64,000 bases of DNA from Parascedosporium putredinis (GCA_949357655.1 CASHTG010000015.1:1860001-1924000), one strand, 5' to 3'; counted from the stretch's first letter, positions 37,870-50,588 are shown. Numbers and translations are program-made. Notes: generated by a model from the letters alone, not told the origin.

Positions 37870-38089
37870 TGTGGGTTAAATGGTTCTAGAATATGGGCTA
37901 AATAAAAATAGCAATCCATGCTGGCAAGATGCATGTGTGCGTGCACATGCAGAGATTGCAGCCGATGTTCTCTCATGCTCATGTGCACCACGCGGTGATG
38001 TGACGAAGCAGTGTGATGTGATAGAGCTAAATTAGCCCACAATGGATGATATTTTGGGCTAATTATGTGATTAAATGTGGGCTAATTTT
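37870..38089. mobile_element. MITE-like patch with repeated TGTGGGYTAAWT words
   Basis: TGTGGGTTAAAT at 37870-37881 and the inverted AAATTAGCCCACA at 38029-38041 bracket about 170 bases as imperfect terminal inverted repeats. Further direct copies of the core GGGCTAA lie at 37893-37903, 38055-38063 and 38076-38089. No ORF lies inside and no clear target-site duplication was seen. A small non-autonomous DNA element, or two nested ones, would explain this; a simple cluster of related words cannot be excluded. Confidence 0.35.
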
Positions 38090-39555
38090 GTCACGAAAGA
38101 GCCAAGACATGAGGGGAAGTGACTGAGCTGCCGGAAGCGGGATGGTAGAATCCGAAGAAGCTGTGAAGAAGGCGTGAACGGGTGAGGAGTAACGTCACGG
38201 GTCTTAGCTTCCGCACCTCGATGACTTCGCACTCGCATTTGAGTTACGTGGAGGTGAGAGGGCTGATGACTTCCAGCCTAACTCGGCTAGGGCGGTGAAG
38301 AAGGCACGAGCCAACCTACACTACACCCACCTTCCCGGCCCTTCCAGCAGGAAGAATCCGTCTCAAGCTCTCAGCTGCTGTGCTCCAACGTCCGTGATTG
38401 GACAAAAATCCAGCAATTCCTCTGATAATCAGCTCACAAAGGGCCTTTTTTCCTCGCCTGTCCACCACACTGTCTTCCCCTCTCTCTCTATGATCCTTGC
38501 TCCCCCCGCCCCACCCTGCAGCAACGCTAAGCACATCCCGCCCCCGTTTCCTTAAGAGCACCTTACTCGTCGCAATGATCAATGCACGACCTTTCGGAGC
38601 GCGAGCCAATCCGGGGACGTATCTGCCATCTCGCCTATGCCCTTACCCCTGTCCCATCACACACTGTGGAATCGGTTGGTCCCGCGTCCCTGTTGCTTCT
38701 GCACGAGCCTTTCTCTTGTCACATCGAATCGGCCAACCACGGCTTGCGATTGCCCATCTTCCGTGTTAGTGTGGGTGGTGGGTGGGGAGTCGAGGACAAG
38801 AAGCGAAAGAAAAGAGAGAGAGAGGAAAGAAGACAAAAATTGATCAGGGAAAAGGACTTGCCATTTAGACTGGCCGAAAAGTGAAGACTGTTTTGTCGTC
38901 TCCGCTTGATCACGCTGCTTGACGTGCCGAACACTGCGAGAGAAGTGGAATAGCCTACGAGCTGGGGTAGGGCCGAGCCTGACAAGAGAAAGGCTTGAAC
39001 TAGTGTGGCATTCACGCTCTCTATCCTACCGCTTGACCTTGGAATTGGTATTGTGAAGCCACAGAGCTAGTTGGTGGGTTGATAATACTCGTGAAAAGGA
39101 GGCACCGTGTCAAGCACTCTTGTCTCCTTGCCCTGAGAGTCCCTCCTTCCCGAAGGGAGATGGATCATTCACCACCGGCTTCTGGCCCACTTTCGTGGCC
39201 AACCCACGATATGGGGGAAGAGGGGCATTGAGATAATACTTGAGGACCGCCCCCTCAGCTTTCAAAGTGTGCTGAGGGGCCGGTCGAGGGTGAGCACTGC
39301 CAATCATGCTGTGTCGGTGGAGAGACAGCAAGGGGTAGGGGTGTAATGGCCCCCGACCCCAGGCAATATTATGTCTTCTTCGAGGAGTTGAGACCTAAAT
39401 GTCTTCATTCGGCTCTTGCTTTTGGGGTCTCTGGCTTCTGGCTGGCCAGAGGCGCCACTCTGCGAACTAATCCATTCATCAAGTGAGGATCCACGGTCGA
39501 GGTCTGGTTCTGTTCGCCCAATGGGCAGTGATCGGCCAGTGGGTTGAAGTGGGCG

Positions 39556-39574
39556 AATTATTATTATTATTATT
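39556..39574. repeat. (ATT)n microsatellite
   Basis: Six ATT units in intergenic DNA, resembling the array at 11205-11224. Confidence 0.8.
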
Positions 39575-39778
39575 GAACAAGAACAAGCCGAGAAAAGAGA
39601 AACGGCAACCAAGGGTCGATCGGACAAGCATTCTCCTCCTCGACCTCGGGACAGTGTTTTTTTCTTCCTCCAATACCTCTTGCTCCACAGGCAATATGCC
39701 TATGTGATAGGTTGTCTATCCTGGCCCTTACAAGGGCACCTGATTAGAGGCGATCCTACTTCTCTTGTGTGCCTCCAC

Positions 39779-40810
39779 TCATATCTGATGAGCCCACTCC
39801 GACATGGCTCCTTCATTCTCTTTCAACATTGGATAATCCAATATCTTTGGTAATCTCGAGGTTTCAAATCCCTCCGTGACGATGCCAGGAGACGATTGGG
39901 GACTCAGAAAATGACCGGTTCGTCTTGCCCGACATAATGTGAACCCCCAGATCTTGTCATCCCACGGCCAGGCCGTCCACTGCGGCCACACCACTCCCCA
40001 GACATCGAGGAAACCATCGGCATCCTTTGGTGCGGACGGATGATGATGAATAAACGAGTAAAGAAGGGAAGGGTACCTGCAAATTTCCGTAGAGAGATTG
40101 GAATTAGCGGCCTCAGGCTTCGTTTCTCTCTCTCTCTCTTCGCCCGGCACTCGCGTGTGGAAGCAAGGGCTGCTAAAGCTCTGGTTCTTTGAAGAAGAGA
40201 TTTGTGGGTAGCCAAAGGGGCACGGCACTGCACAAAGGATCAAGCTATTTACCAGTGCGGTTGTTATTCTGGGTGAAATGGCGCCAATCCCACTAGACAA
40301 GACCTCATGCGCGACTTTGGTTTAGTCCTCGCTCTTGCTGAAGGCTTCTATTTTTGGGGGCGATCCTTCAGCATCAACCTTCTCGCTCTTGTCCTCCGCA
40401 CCCAGCTTGGTTTGGGGGGGCATCAGAAGAGCGGAAGAGGACGTGCGTGGGGTCTTGCAGCTTGATGGAGAATGCCAGAGAAGGAGGGTTGAAGCGACCA
40501 TGCCTAAATTGAATAGTACATGTGCACTAAGTAAATCTCCACAGAAAGGAATCATTCCATATTGATCCCATGGATAATAGACGCTGACGTACCCGCTACT
40601 GTTGCGCGTTGCTGTTGGTGGCTGTTGGCTGACTTGGCTGACTGACACCAACAACACTGATACCAGACGTACAAGGCAACAATGACCCATTGATAGATTG
40701 ATGGATCCATTCCATCCCACCTGCTCCACACTGGATTGGGTGTACCGAGGTACCCGCTCAAAGAAGATGCCAATTTTGTGGAGCAAACATTGAATCAAGA
40801 ATTCCCTCAT
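39779..40810 (-). other. two long same-frame open segments separated by one stop
   Basis: From ATG 40810 the minus strand is open for 162 codons to a TAA at 40324-40322, and the same frame is then open again for a further 173 codons to 39779. The first part ends in a charged, disordered-looking tail (EDKSEKVDAEGSPPKIEAFS). The second includes DGFLDVWGVVWPQWTAWPWD. No domain or intron signal was recognised. A frame of about 340 codons with one stop is unusual in DNA of this composition, so it may be a decayed or unrecognised gene, but chance is possible. Confidence 0.2.
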
Positions 40811-42434
40811 CGCGTTAGCCTAATCTTCTGGGGTGGTCCTCGCTCTCCGCTCGAGGCTCCGAGTTGAGACGAATCTACGGCGGGCTGTCACGCCCAGCAA
40901 GGTGACGCCAATAGAATCGCTAAGGTGTTCTCGAGCCCTATCTAGAGTCAGAGAAATCCACGCGTTTCCGGTATGTACTAATGCGCGTCGAAGTGAAAGC
41001 CGACCTCACATCGTTGATACATGCTATATAGTCTTGAAGGGTTGGGAGTCGCGGGCGATCTCTCCGGAGATGTCGAAAAGTGCTTGAAATATGCTGGAGT
41101 GACGATACCCATCACCCACCGTCTTGGATCCAGCATCTGTGTGGGATGGTTGCATATCCCGAAAGTCCAGCACTCGCACAGAGAGAGACGCACGTAGCCT
41201 GGCCAAGTCCAAGTTCCCGTGGTCGACAGATCCAAATCTGAACACACTATCAATAGGGACAAAATTGGTTTTCATTGAGTTGGCCAATGTGCAGGCCCGG
41301 CACAACAAGGCCGGCCGCATATTGGTGGTAGCCCTAGCTGCACGACCAGCATGGATGCGACCAACTCGCTGACCAAGAGGACTCGCCATTGGTCTCTCTA
41401 AGCGCACATTACCACATTGAGCGGACGGCGAGCAGATCCTTTGTGGTGTGTCCAAAATTAGAAACAATTTTTAGCAGCAATAGATCAGAAGGCACAGAGA
41501 CAGCCCAGCCAGCCAGGTTCGTAGGGCCATCTCCAGGTCGTGGAGATGGCGGCCTGTCGATATAAGACTTTGCGGCCATCCATCACCATCCTCGAGTCCC
41601 CTCCTCTTGTTCTTAGAAGTCAGAAGTTTCCGTCCGGGTGTCAAAGTTGTCCTAGTGTTGTTTTGATCAAGTTTATCTTTTCTCATCATTTGCTCTTGTT
41701 CCATTCCAATCATTGCCTCGCACGACCAATACATTTCACGAACCTCAACATTAATTCAACTCTTCCGCGATCCAACGATCACTCGATCCCCGATCATCCG
41801 AAGAACCGCCCCCATTTTGCAAGCTGGACTTGCCCTTCACTCGTCGATCCACTCCAAACCACCACGCGAACGGGTTTTCCGTTGGTGACTGAAAAAAACC
41901 AAATCACAATTTCCTTGACGGCAATTACAATCATCACGACATTTATTTCCGCGCTGGCTACTGCGAAAAAAATAATTTAATCTTTTTTACAAAAGAAAAA
42001 GAAGAACGAAAAAGGAGGGAAAGCCAAGTGAGAACAAGAACAAGAGGCAGAATCGCCAGCTCGTTGCTCAGTTGCTTCGCCTTTTTCTCCCCGCCCTTTT
42101 TCCCACCCACCCTTGCTCTTTCCTCGCCCGCTTTCGGTCGGCTTGAACTTGTGGTTATTCATCCATATACAGTGTCATCTTTGACAGACAAGCACTGTTT
42201 TCTTGGTTCTATAATCTACCCCTCTCACCCCTGTCGACCACACCCCCATCACCCACCCCTCTCTTCACACCCCCTCCCCGGCCGTCAACCGTCGACCGTG
42301 CGCAAATCTCGCTCGCCCCTCTCCACGCCCCCCAGTCACTAGTCACTGGTGCGGAAAGGGTCGCCCTCGCATTCGAAGCTCTTGTTCCCATCAGAGGAGA
42401 GGAAAAGAGGTACGAACCAGAGCAGAAATACAAA

Positions 42435-44625
42435 ATGGCGACACAACCCCCAACACTACCAGCAGACAGTTATCGCGAGGCCATCATCTGCAATCATGGC
42501 TGCTATTCAGTCCACAAAGCCAAAGTCGGCTCCCAAGGCCAACACAGCAACCAAGACTAAGACTCAGCTCCACCGCCGCTCGAGAACAGGTTTGTCTCGC
42601 CTTCCCCTGGCTTCACTTACACGCTTATACGCACACACACACACAAACACACACACATCCCTCACCATACCCTCGACCCTCCTCCGCCTGCAGCCCAATT
42701 CATCCTTGATTGACACCGCTAACTTGGGAATTTTACTCGTATCTAGGATGCTATACCTGCCGACTAAGACGCAAGAAGTGCGACGAGGGCACTCTCAAAT
42801 GCTCTGCCTGCAAACACCTCGGACTAGAATGCGAGTACAGGAGGCCGTCTTGGTGGAGCAATAACGATGCCCGCAAGCAGCGCAAGGACGAGATCAAGAC
42901 CATCATCAAGCGCAAGAAGCTTTCCGGAAAGTCCACACACACCATCCAGACCACGGTAACAACCCCGCCAGGCCTCTCGCACTCTCTACCCACATCGGCC
43001 ACTCTTTCGGACCCGCTAGAACGGGGCCGATCGGGGTCCATCGACTCCCACTTCTCGTCGGCCTTCAACTTCAACAGCCCACCCACAGAGTTTGATGCCT
43101 TTGGCTCTGCACAAGTCCATCCTGGTTTCATGTTTGATGCGCCCTACTACCCTTACCCCTACGCGATTGATGTCAAGACGGAAAGGCAAATGTTCGTCAA
43201 CGACGTGCCCACCCTCAAGGAGTCGACCATTTCGACTTTCAACACAATTCACACCCCTCCGCCCCCAGGCACTGTTCTGCCGTCTGGCGAGTGGGCCGAG
43301 CAGGTTCTCGAGGAGAAGAAGGGATCCTTTACCGAAGAGGCTCTCAATCCTCACTTCTTCGACTTCTCCCATGGCCCCCAATGACCTCACGCCAGGTGGT
43401 GATTGAGCTTGATGAGACGGATCAGAGACTCCTGGACCACTTCATCCAGGCCGTGCTTCCCACAATCTTCCCCATCCTTGACAGCAACCAGCATGGCTCC
43501 GTTGGCTCTGATCTCGTGCTACCCGCGCTCCAGACCAACAGGTCTTATCTTCATTGCTGCCTCGGCATCGCTGCCCAGCACCTCAAGGCGACCTCGGTGA
43601 CCTCGGATGATATCGATCAAGATATCATGAGGCATCGCTATGCCACCATCTCTACTCTTTGCGAAGCGCTCAGCCAGGACGAGAACCACCAGGAGATCCT
43701 TGAGGCCACTTTGGGTCTCATCTTCTTCCAGTCCATCGTCGGTCGCCTCGATGACGGGCTTCCCGATATTCCCTGGCACCAGCACTTCCAGGCAGCGGTT
43801 AGCCTCGTGCAGAAGCTTGACCTGCCCCGCCTGGTAGCGGATCCTACTCAGGCCATTTCCCAAACGCCCTTCAACATGACGCTCACCTCGTGGATCGACA
43901 TCATCGGTGCCGCGATGCAGGGCACAGCCCCCATGTTTGCGCACACGTACCGCGAGAAGCATCTCTCCGGGAACCCCAGCCTCGGACTTCGCGAGCTCAT
44001 GGGCTGTGACGACAAGGTCATGTATCTCATCTCAGAGATTGCCTGTCTCGAGGCTCTCAAGCGTGACGGCATGGACGACATGATCTTGTGCCAGCACGTG
44101 CATGCCCTTGGGGACCAGATTGGCTTGACCGAGATTGGCGAGTGCGGACCCAAGATCCCCTTCAATGCCAATGGCACACTCTCTCCCAAGCAGCTCTCCA
44201 AGAACATGACGGCGGCCTTTAGGCTTGCCGCGCGCATCTACCTCTGCAGCCTGGTCCCCGGCTTCAACCCTGCCCAGAGCTCCTGCATGGGGCTTGTGGA
44301 TAAACTCACAACCATCCTCCAGTTTATCCCATCGGGTCCTCATGGGTTCGACCGCAGCCTTGTTTGGGTATATCTCATCGGTGGCTCGGTCAGTCTTCCT
44401 GGAAGCAACTTCAGGATGTTCCTCGAGGAGCGCCTAGCACTTCTCGGAGACGTAGGCAACTTTGGAGCCATGGGCCGCGTCGCCACTCTTCTCCAGGAGA
44501 CATGGATGCAGACTGAGGCTCAGGCCAAGATTGGCACTCCCACCTCGGAAGGTGGCGAGACGATGCCCTACATTCACTGGCGAGACGTCATGCAGATGAA
44601 AGGCTGGGACTTCCTCCTCCTGTAA
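42435..44625 (+). CDS. pro1: PRO1/ADV-1 Zn(2)Cys(6) developmental transcription factor, one frameshift and uncertain start
   Basis: Exon 1 ends at 42589 and exon 2 starts at 42747 (GTTTGT...CTAG). The secure start is ATG 42496 (MAAIQSTKPKSAPKANT). ATG 42435 has the better context (A at -3, G at +4) but is out of frame unless the C5 run after it is miscounted. The Zn cluster spans the junction: G-C-Y-T-C-RLRRKK-C-DEGTLK-C-SA-C-KHLGLE-C, a perfect CX2CX6CX6CX2CX6C. Next come the linker RPSWWSNNDARKQRKDEIKT, a Ser/Pro-rich part, and the fungal-TF middle homology domain (LDETDQRLLDHFIQAVLPTI, ELMGCDDKVMYLISEIACLE, GFDRSLVWVYLIGGSVSLPG), ending WDFLLL. It is about 657 residues, close to Sordaria PRO1. 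The frame breaks once, at the C5 run 43375-43379; one more C joins HGPP to MTSRQVV. PRO1/ADV-1 controls sexual development, cell fusion and hyphal growth in Sordariomycetes. A long CA repeat lies in the intron. Confidence 0.92.
42631..42657. repeat. (CA)n microsatellite in the PRO1 intron
   Basis: An interrupted CA dinucleotide array inside the 157-nt first intron of the PRO1 gene, upstream of the acceptor at 42746. Confidence 0.8.
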
Positions 44626-45932
44626 AAGGGGACCTCTGTGGCTTGCCTTCTACGGAGAGCAACCAATCTTCACTTCATTGTCTATATTTTCTTCTTCTCT
44701 TTTTTTTTTTCTACATTCTACACATTCCTAGATGGAATTGCCGCAAGGCAACGATGGATGGCGAGAGCAAATGGCTCATTCAACACTTGGATAACTTGGA
44801 CACTTCAATGGAACGACGAGAGGGTGGTGGTTGGAACGAGGACGAAGGTGGACGGAGCGCTGATGACAGTCTTTTTTTTTTCCCCTTTTCTTTCCCTCTT
44901 TTTCTTTTTTTCCTTTTTGTTTAATATACCAACCAATGCATTGCATAGCAACCCTGGCGTTTAACTGGGATGCTACGGGGGCGGGCAAGGGGGCAGTGGA
45001 CGACGGTTAGGATTGGGTTGGCAGATCAATTGGTCAAATGGCTGGAATACCACCTGGAACTTGGGATTAGGAGCTCCAGGAGCCCGGATTAGCACACAAG
45101 CAGTATTTGTCTCTGCCTTGCAAATATCAATTACTTGACCTTTCACACAAACTTGATCTCTCAATCTTGTTCGCTTTGCCTCGTGTTGCATGTCCTCTCA
45201 GTCAGCGCAAACTTGCTCATATCCGTTCATTCACTGAGCATACAATACATTATGCCTTGAACATTGTTAGATCCCACGGATCAATACCAATTGCCGTATG
45301 AACATTGAATCTAAACACCACCATCCTCACCACTGGTCTCCGTTTTTGGTGCACTTTTACTACCTCCTCATGACCCCGATTTCGTCCATACTTACTTTCG
45401 TATCCCCCATATTCTTCTGCTCTGTTCTCTTCTTCTTCTTCTTCGCTCCTCCTCCCCCTTCCAGATCAGTGTCTACATGTGTTTTTCAACAGCCGAGAAC
45501 TCTGGTGAGGGCCGGCGTGACATACCGGGGTCATCCTCTCCTCCCGCCCAGCCCATCCGATATTAATTAGCAATACATCCGTGGACCTATCTTACATGTA
45601 TTCCAGGTTGAAAACCCGAGGGCTTGTCTCACGCCGCGCTGCACCATTTTAGTTGTTCTCATTGACTCGCACTCACCCCTCCCCTCGCCCTTCGTTTTCT
45701 TGCCCTTCTTGACTTGCAGGTTTCTCACCTTCTTTTTTCCGAGCTCCCTCAAATAGATTAGCACACCTTTCTGGTTCCGTCCCCCTCATGTAATTCCGCT
45801 CATCTGTCTACGTACGGTTTCTTTCTCGGGATATTCGGTGCTTATCACCCTCCACGGCAACGACTGTCTACACCAGAGGGGTTTAAAAACGGCCCTCAAT
45901 AAGTCTTCGGAAGGACTCTAAAAATAGAGAGT

Positions 45933-45978
45933 AAAAAAAAAAAAAAAAAAAAGGAAAAAAAAAAGGAAAAAAAAAAAG
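45933..45978. repeat. A-rich tract (A20-GG-A10-GG-A11 type)
   Basis: Three successive A-runs separated by GG within 46 bases. It could be the poly-A tail of an old retroposed sequence, but no recognisable source lies upstream and no target-site duplication was found. Confidence 0.7.
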
Positions 45979-47995
45979 ATGGAGCCACCTGCGTTTTGCC
46001 CTTTTGTCACCACCTTTTTCTCCTTTATTTGGAACACGATAAGACATGGGCCACACACCCATGTGGGTTCTGAGGCATGATGGGATGGAAGTTAAGCCAG
46101 GGAAGAAAACATCCCGATATGGATCAGAGGGTGATCTACCATGATCTACCCTCGAAGCTGACCAGGAATGTCGTGCTCTACAAATGTTCCCCTCAATAAT
46201 TCTCCATGCTTGCACGCCCACGCCCCCTTCTTTTCATTCTCCGATGTGCTCTTCCCCCTCCTCCCTCCCTATATTTCTCTTTTACCAGGAAAGTGAAGAG
46301 CGGGAAAAGAGAAGGCTTTTCAGTTTCTTTGGCCTCCATGTACATATGTTTAACACCCCACTTCTGCATCATCCCGTCTTTTGATTTTGCCTAGGACTCT
46401 TCTCTCTCGTCTCTCTCGTCTCTCTCTCCTCTCCCCTCTCTCCCAATCCTGTCTACACCTTTTCGCACACCTAGTAGAGATTGAGGCCTGTGTGCCCCTA
46501 CCCATCGCTATTTAGAAAAAGGACAGGAAAAAGAAGATACATGTACACTATCTCGGATCCATGTCGTGCCACAACGCACGTATGATAAACAGGCCGAAGA
46601 CGGCGGGGCATTTATGGCGAAGAGGTCTAGGCCTACATGCAGTCAAGGCCCTTCCGCGCTCCAGCATCCATCAATTGACCATTCAAAGAGGATGGGAGAC
46701 GGGAAACGGGAGCTCTGACTCCAGTGAAAACACCCTGTTCCCATCACAAGTTTCACGTACACTACACTACATGTACGATGAGAGGGAGGGTGGAAGGCGA
46801 CATACTGCGATTCGCAGACAGTAAGCTGTGTGATTCAACGGTAGTGTGAATCCCATGTACGACCATAAGACAATGGGAAGCTAGCCATTCAGCATATTCC
46901 GGAGGTCATGAGTGAGGACGATCCGATCAACTTGCACATCCATGTGGCCATGGAAACTAGAAAGAGGGGGACGAATTACCCCCAGCAGCCAGCGATGGAA
47001 GCTGTGGCGTTGGCTTTCAATTATGCTCTCGTCGTGGAACCCATGTCAAGCTGAGCGCCATTACGTAGTCTCCTCATCTGTATCCTATTAAAAAGAAATC
47101 CCGAAACGAAGGGAGACAAGGCGAGTCTCGCGACATGATGCAAACGCGCACTAGGGCTTTCATGTAGGTACGCCCCGGACAAGTTTAGTGGATGGGGAAG
47201 AAGGGACCATGGGGAGGAGTACGATCAACTGATGGGCTCAGGGGCGAGAGATGGTGTAATGGCCTCCGGTCCTTTCAATGTTCAATCGCGTCGTCGGGGA
47301 GTTTTTTTCCTTGCCCTGCTCCCTTCTCACCGGCCCCTATCCGCGAACCAATTCACCTCACCCTCCTCGAGATAAATGGAGATCATGGTATGCATTACGT
47401 CCGAAACCCCAAAGGATGCAACCGGGGGTGCTCGGGATTTCTGCGAAGTGATGCACGAAAGAATGCCTCGCTACATGTAGACTTGCGTGGGGGAACGTGA
47501 GAAACTCCCACAATATCCTAGCTCTACATAATACATCAAGTAGTTGACAGGTTTACGGATGCATGAGAGAGCTGAAGGGGCTGGAACGAGGATTCTCGAT
47601 GCGAGGATGTGCAAGGACATTAATTGGTTTAGTGTCCTCGAAAAGGGAGGAGGGGGCCTATAACTCATTCACTACAGGCAATAGAGATTTCATGTTCACA
47701 AAGAGGGCCGATCAGCGGAACTGACCAAGCAAGGCCAAGCAAGGGTAGCAATCCGATGCTCGCCGCGCCCTCGCGACCCATGGGACGACGGGGCAATGGG
47801 ACCAGCGCCACCCGGGCCGTGGATGGCGGATACGACCCTCCAAGGGCTTTTGCGGTTGTCAAAGATTTAGCGGCCTTGCGCGATCCACGGTGCTGAAAAG
47901 GGCCGGAAGAGACGTCAAAGTTGACCAAGATGCACCGTTGCTGTCGCACTAGCCCTCAAATCGCGAGATCTGGGACATGCTACTTCGACGACTGC

Positions 47996-48065
47996 GCGCG
48001 CGCGCGTGGGAAGAAGGGAAGAAGGGAAGAAGGGAAGGGTGGAGGGGGACGGGGGACGGGGGACA
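47996..48065. repeat. compound CG/GAAGAAGGG/GACGGGG tandem repeat
   Basis: A short CG alternation is followed by about four GGGAAGAA units and three GACGGGG units. All G-runs are on the plus strand, so a G-quadruplex is possible. Confidence 0.7.
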
Positions 48066-48183
48066 AGAAACATAGCCAAAAGATCTATGGATGGGTGAAG
48101 CGCCAAGCCGCGGTTTCGAGAGAACTTTTGTCGTCTTGAAAACCGAACCTTGACCGTTAAAAAATTCCTTTAGAGGGGGTTAT

Positions 48184-48207
48184 GGTTGTGGTTGTGGTTG
48201 TGGTTGT
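48184..48207. repeat. (GGTTGT)4 hexanucleotide repeat
   Basis: Four tandem GGTTGT units in intergenic DNA. Not the canonical fungal telomere repeat TTAGGG. Confidence 0.8.
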
Positions 48208-50588
48208 TCTGTCTTTCCTCCTTCCTCTTTCCCTCCCCTCCTATTACTCCTTCTGTCGCTTTGTTCGCACGCCGTGCTTCGTGATCGGTCGCCGGCAAAA
48301 TAGAGCAAGACACACGCGCGAAAATGGAAAGGGAAGAGATAACATGGTCGCTACTAGTAACGGCGATGGGTGGTGTCGGGGTTCGAAAGAAAGGGGGGCG
48401 TATGAATTGATCTAGGTAAAGGCAATCAATATTACATGTGAGAATGGAATACAGATTTCGGTCGTTGTCAGATCCCGCAAGAGGGGACTGACTACACGAG
48501 GACGACACGAACCGCGATAATGAATGGAATTTCTGAATTGAAGGGGCAAGCGAACGCGGCGACGGTCCGGTCCCGCAATGGTCGGGCGCTCAAGCTAGCA
48601 GCGATCAGTGATGCTGATGGGTGATGGGGCAATAATAGACCATAGAAGCTGCGACACCCTTGGTCCAATATCAATCCACGTCAACTCATATTCGCCAGCA
48701 GTGTTCTTCCTCTTCCGCTCTCCCTTGGCGAGGGTCTTGAGGGGCTTGGGAAGGGGGGGACGAATGATGACCGAGGGGACCCGCGGGATTAGTCGAAGTG
48801 CTTGCTTTCCCGCTGTATATTGCCGTGCCGCGCCTCTTCTCTTCCACGGAGCGGCCTGGCTTTCTTCTTGCTCGACAGGCGGGCGGGTGAGCGGGCGGGC
48901 GGATATGTCGTCGCCCAGTCATGGACATATTGTGCACACTCCAGCAACTGTGAACCTTTGGAAGATTATTGATAGCCCGCGTTCGGGCCTGGCCAGCGCC
49001 TCTGCGCTCTCCCAGTATCGCCATTATAGATTGTGCATCTATAAAATCAGTGCCCCTTGTACATATCAAGGCCAGCACTTGAGGGCCATTGGTATCAAAT
49101 GCACGGCCCTTTCAAAGTCCATCCGTCCTTTTCGACAAGTTCAAAGCCCCGCTTAAATACGGATGAGTGATATGATAGCAGTTATTATTATGATTGACAC
49201 CCTCCCGAGCCGCCCGTCGCGGTAAAATAGTGGCGAAGAGAGCGGACGAAGAAAGAGGCAAAATAAAAGAAAATGAAGGATAGAAGAATGGACGTGTGCA
49301 AGGGCCTCCGCACAGGGACACTAGAAGGAAAAAGGAGGAGGGGAAAATAAATAAAAAGACGCCGTGCCGCGTCAGACGTGACAGTGACGGCGCAGTGTGC
49401 AACTCGACTAACACGACATAGCGAGGAATTTGTCCCGCCGATGACACTATTCCAAGCGTGGACGTTTGGCGGGTGGGCGGGAGGATCAAGAAGCGGCCTT
49501 GGGCGGGTGTTACACTACCCTAGCTCGGACTCTTCTTCCCCGTTACGCAGCCGAGAATATAAATTGTTCAATGGTCTGCGCGGTGCACGGAGTCCTCCGC
49601 ACCTCGTCTCTCTTGACCGAGTTTGCGATAGTCTTGCGGAGAGGAGCGAGCGGCTCGGGTGGTCTTGACCCGGAGGCGTCGGCGGGGGAGGGCAGACGTA
49701 TAATTGATTGAACTTTTCCACTGAGCTGAAGAACTAATACAATACAAGCTGAGGGTGATTTGGTGGACTACCTCTATTTCCACCGTTCGGGGCCGTGGCT
49801 CCCCTCGGCCAGCCATCTGAAAATCTCCCTGCATGTCGCGATGTATTTTCGGGATTGGCAAATTAGACCATCTGCTACGCACGCAAGGGGGAGGTTAAGA
49901 AGAGAAAATAACCCTTTTGAGTCATCAAGTTCATTTGAATCTCGCCTTGGATGTTTGTCGGGTGGGCGAATCATCTTGGTGCATCCTGCTATCGGCAGAG
50001 GCAACCAAGAGCAAAAAGACCGTCTATTGCCGTTGATAGGTTCGCAGGCATCCCAACAGAATTTGATCAGTCCTAAATAGCACCCGCGCCCACGCAGAGG
50101 AGGGCCAAGTTGGGGGATAGGACGAGAAATATTGGACCCAGTCGAGGACAAGAAACGACCACGGCACTGGACCTTGCTTCCAAAAACACACCCTCTTCGC
50201 GATGACTTTAGTAGGTGCCTTTTGAGTCGCAGGCTCAATATTGGCGGTTCCTCGCCTCTCTGCAGGTCGCCACCCACACCCCTCCCCCTATCGGCTCACG
50301 CTCATTTTGCTGGCTGGATTGAGGGGAGGGGTGACTCTCACTTCAAATGTTGAACGGCACAGTACTCTGAACTGTGGCCAGGGTTCGGAGTTCTCGGCCA
50401 CTGCTCCCTTTGAATTAGTCGTCGAGAATGCGACCATTTGAAGCGAAAACACGAGGAAGGGGGTGGGTGGGGGTGTCCGAAAACGCAGGAGTACGCAGAA
50501 GAAGAGCGTGGATGCGATAGGAGGGGGATTCATTGATGTTGAGTTGTGGAGGGTGTCAAAAGCAAGAGAGGGAGCTCGCTAGCACCAA

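Larger units (their letters stand above)
26453..42434. other. 16-kb region without a recognisable gene
   Basis: This is the divergent gap between the SAM-PH gene and PRO1. Base composition is balanced, without the AT-rich blocks that RIP leaves. No conserved protein family was recognised on either strand. It contains weak ORF candidates (32478-32913 -, 34669-35010 -, 39779-40810 -), a MITE-like patch (37870-38089), (ATT)n (39556-39574) and one TACATGTA (34602-34609). The last 350 bases (about 42080-42430) are strongly CT-rich and purine-poor, typical of a fungal promoter and leader. Much of the remainder may be regulatory, transcribed non-coding or decayed DNA. Confidence 0.5.

Noticed and set aside
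26453..42434. RIP-mutated transposon island
   Set aside because: There is no strong AT shift or TpA enrichment by eye, and no long repeats or transposase or reverse-transcriptase motifs were recognised.
48184..48207. Interstitial telomere repeat
   Set aside because: The unit GGTTGT is not TTAGGG and the array is only four units long.
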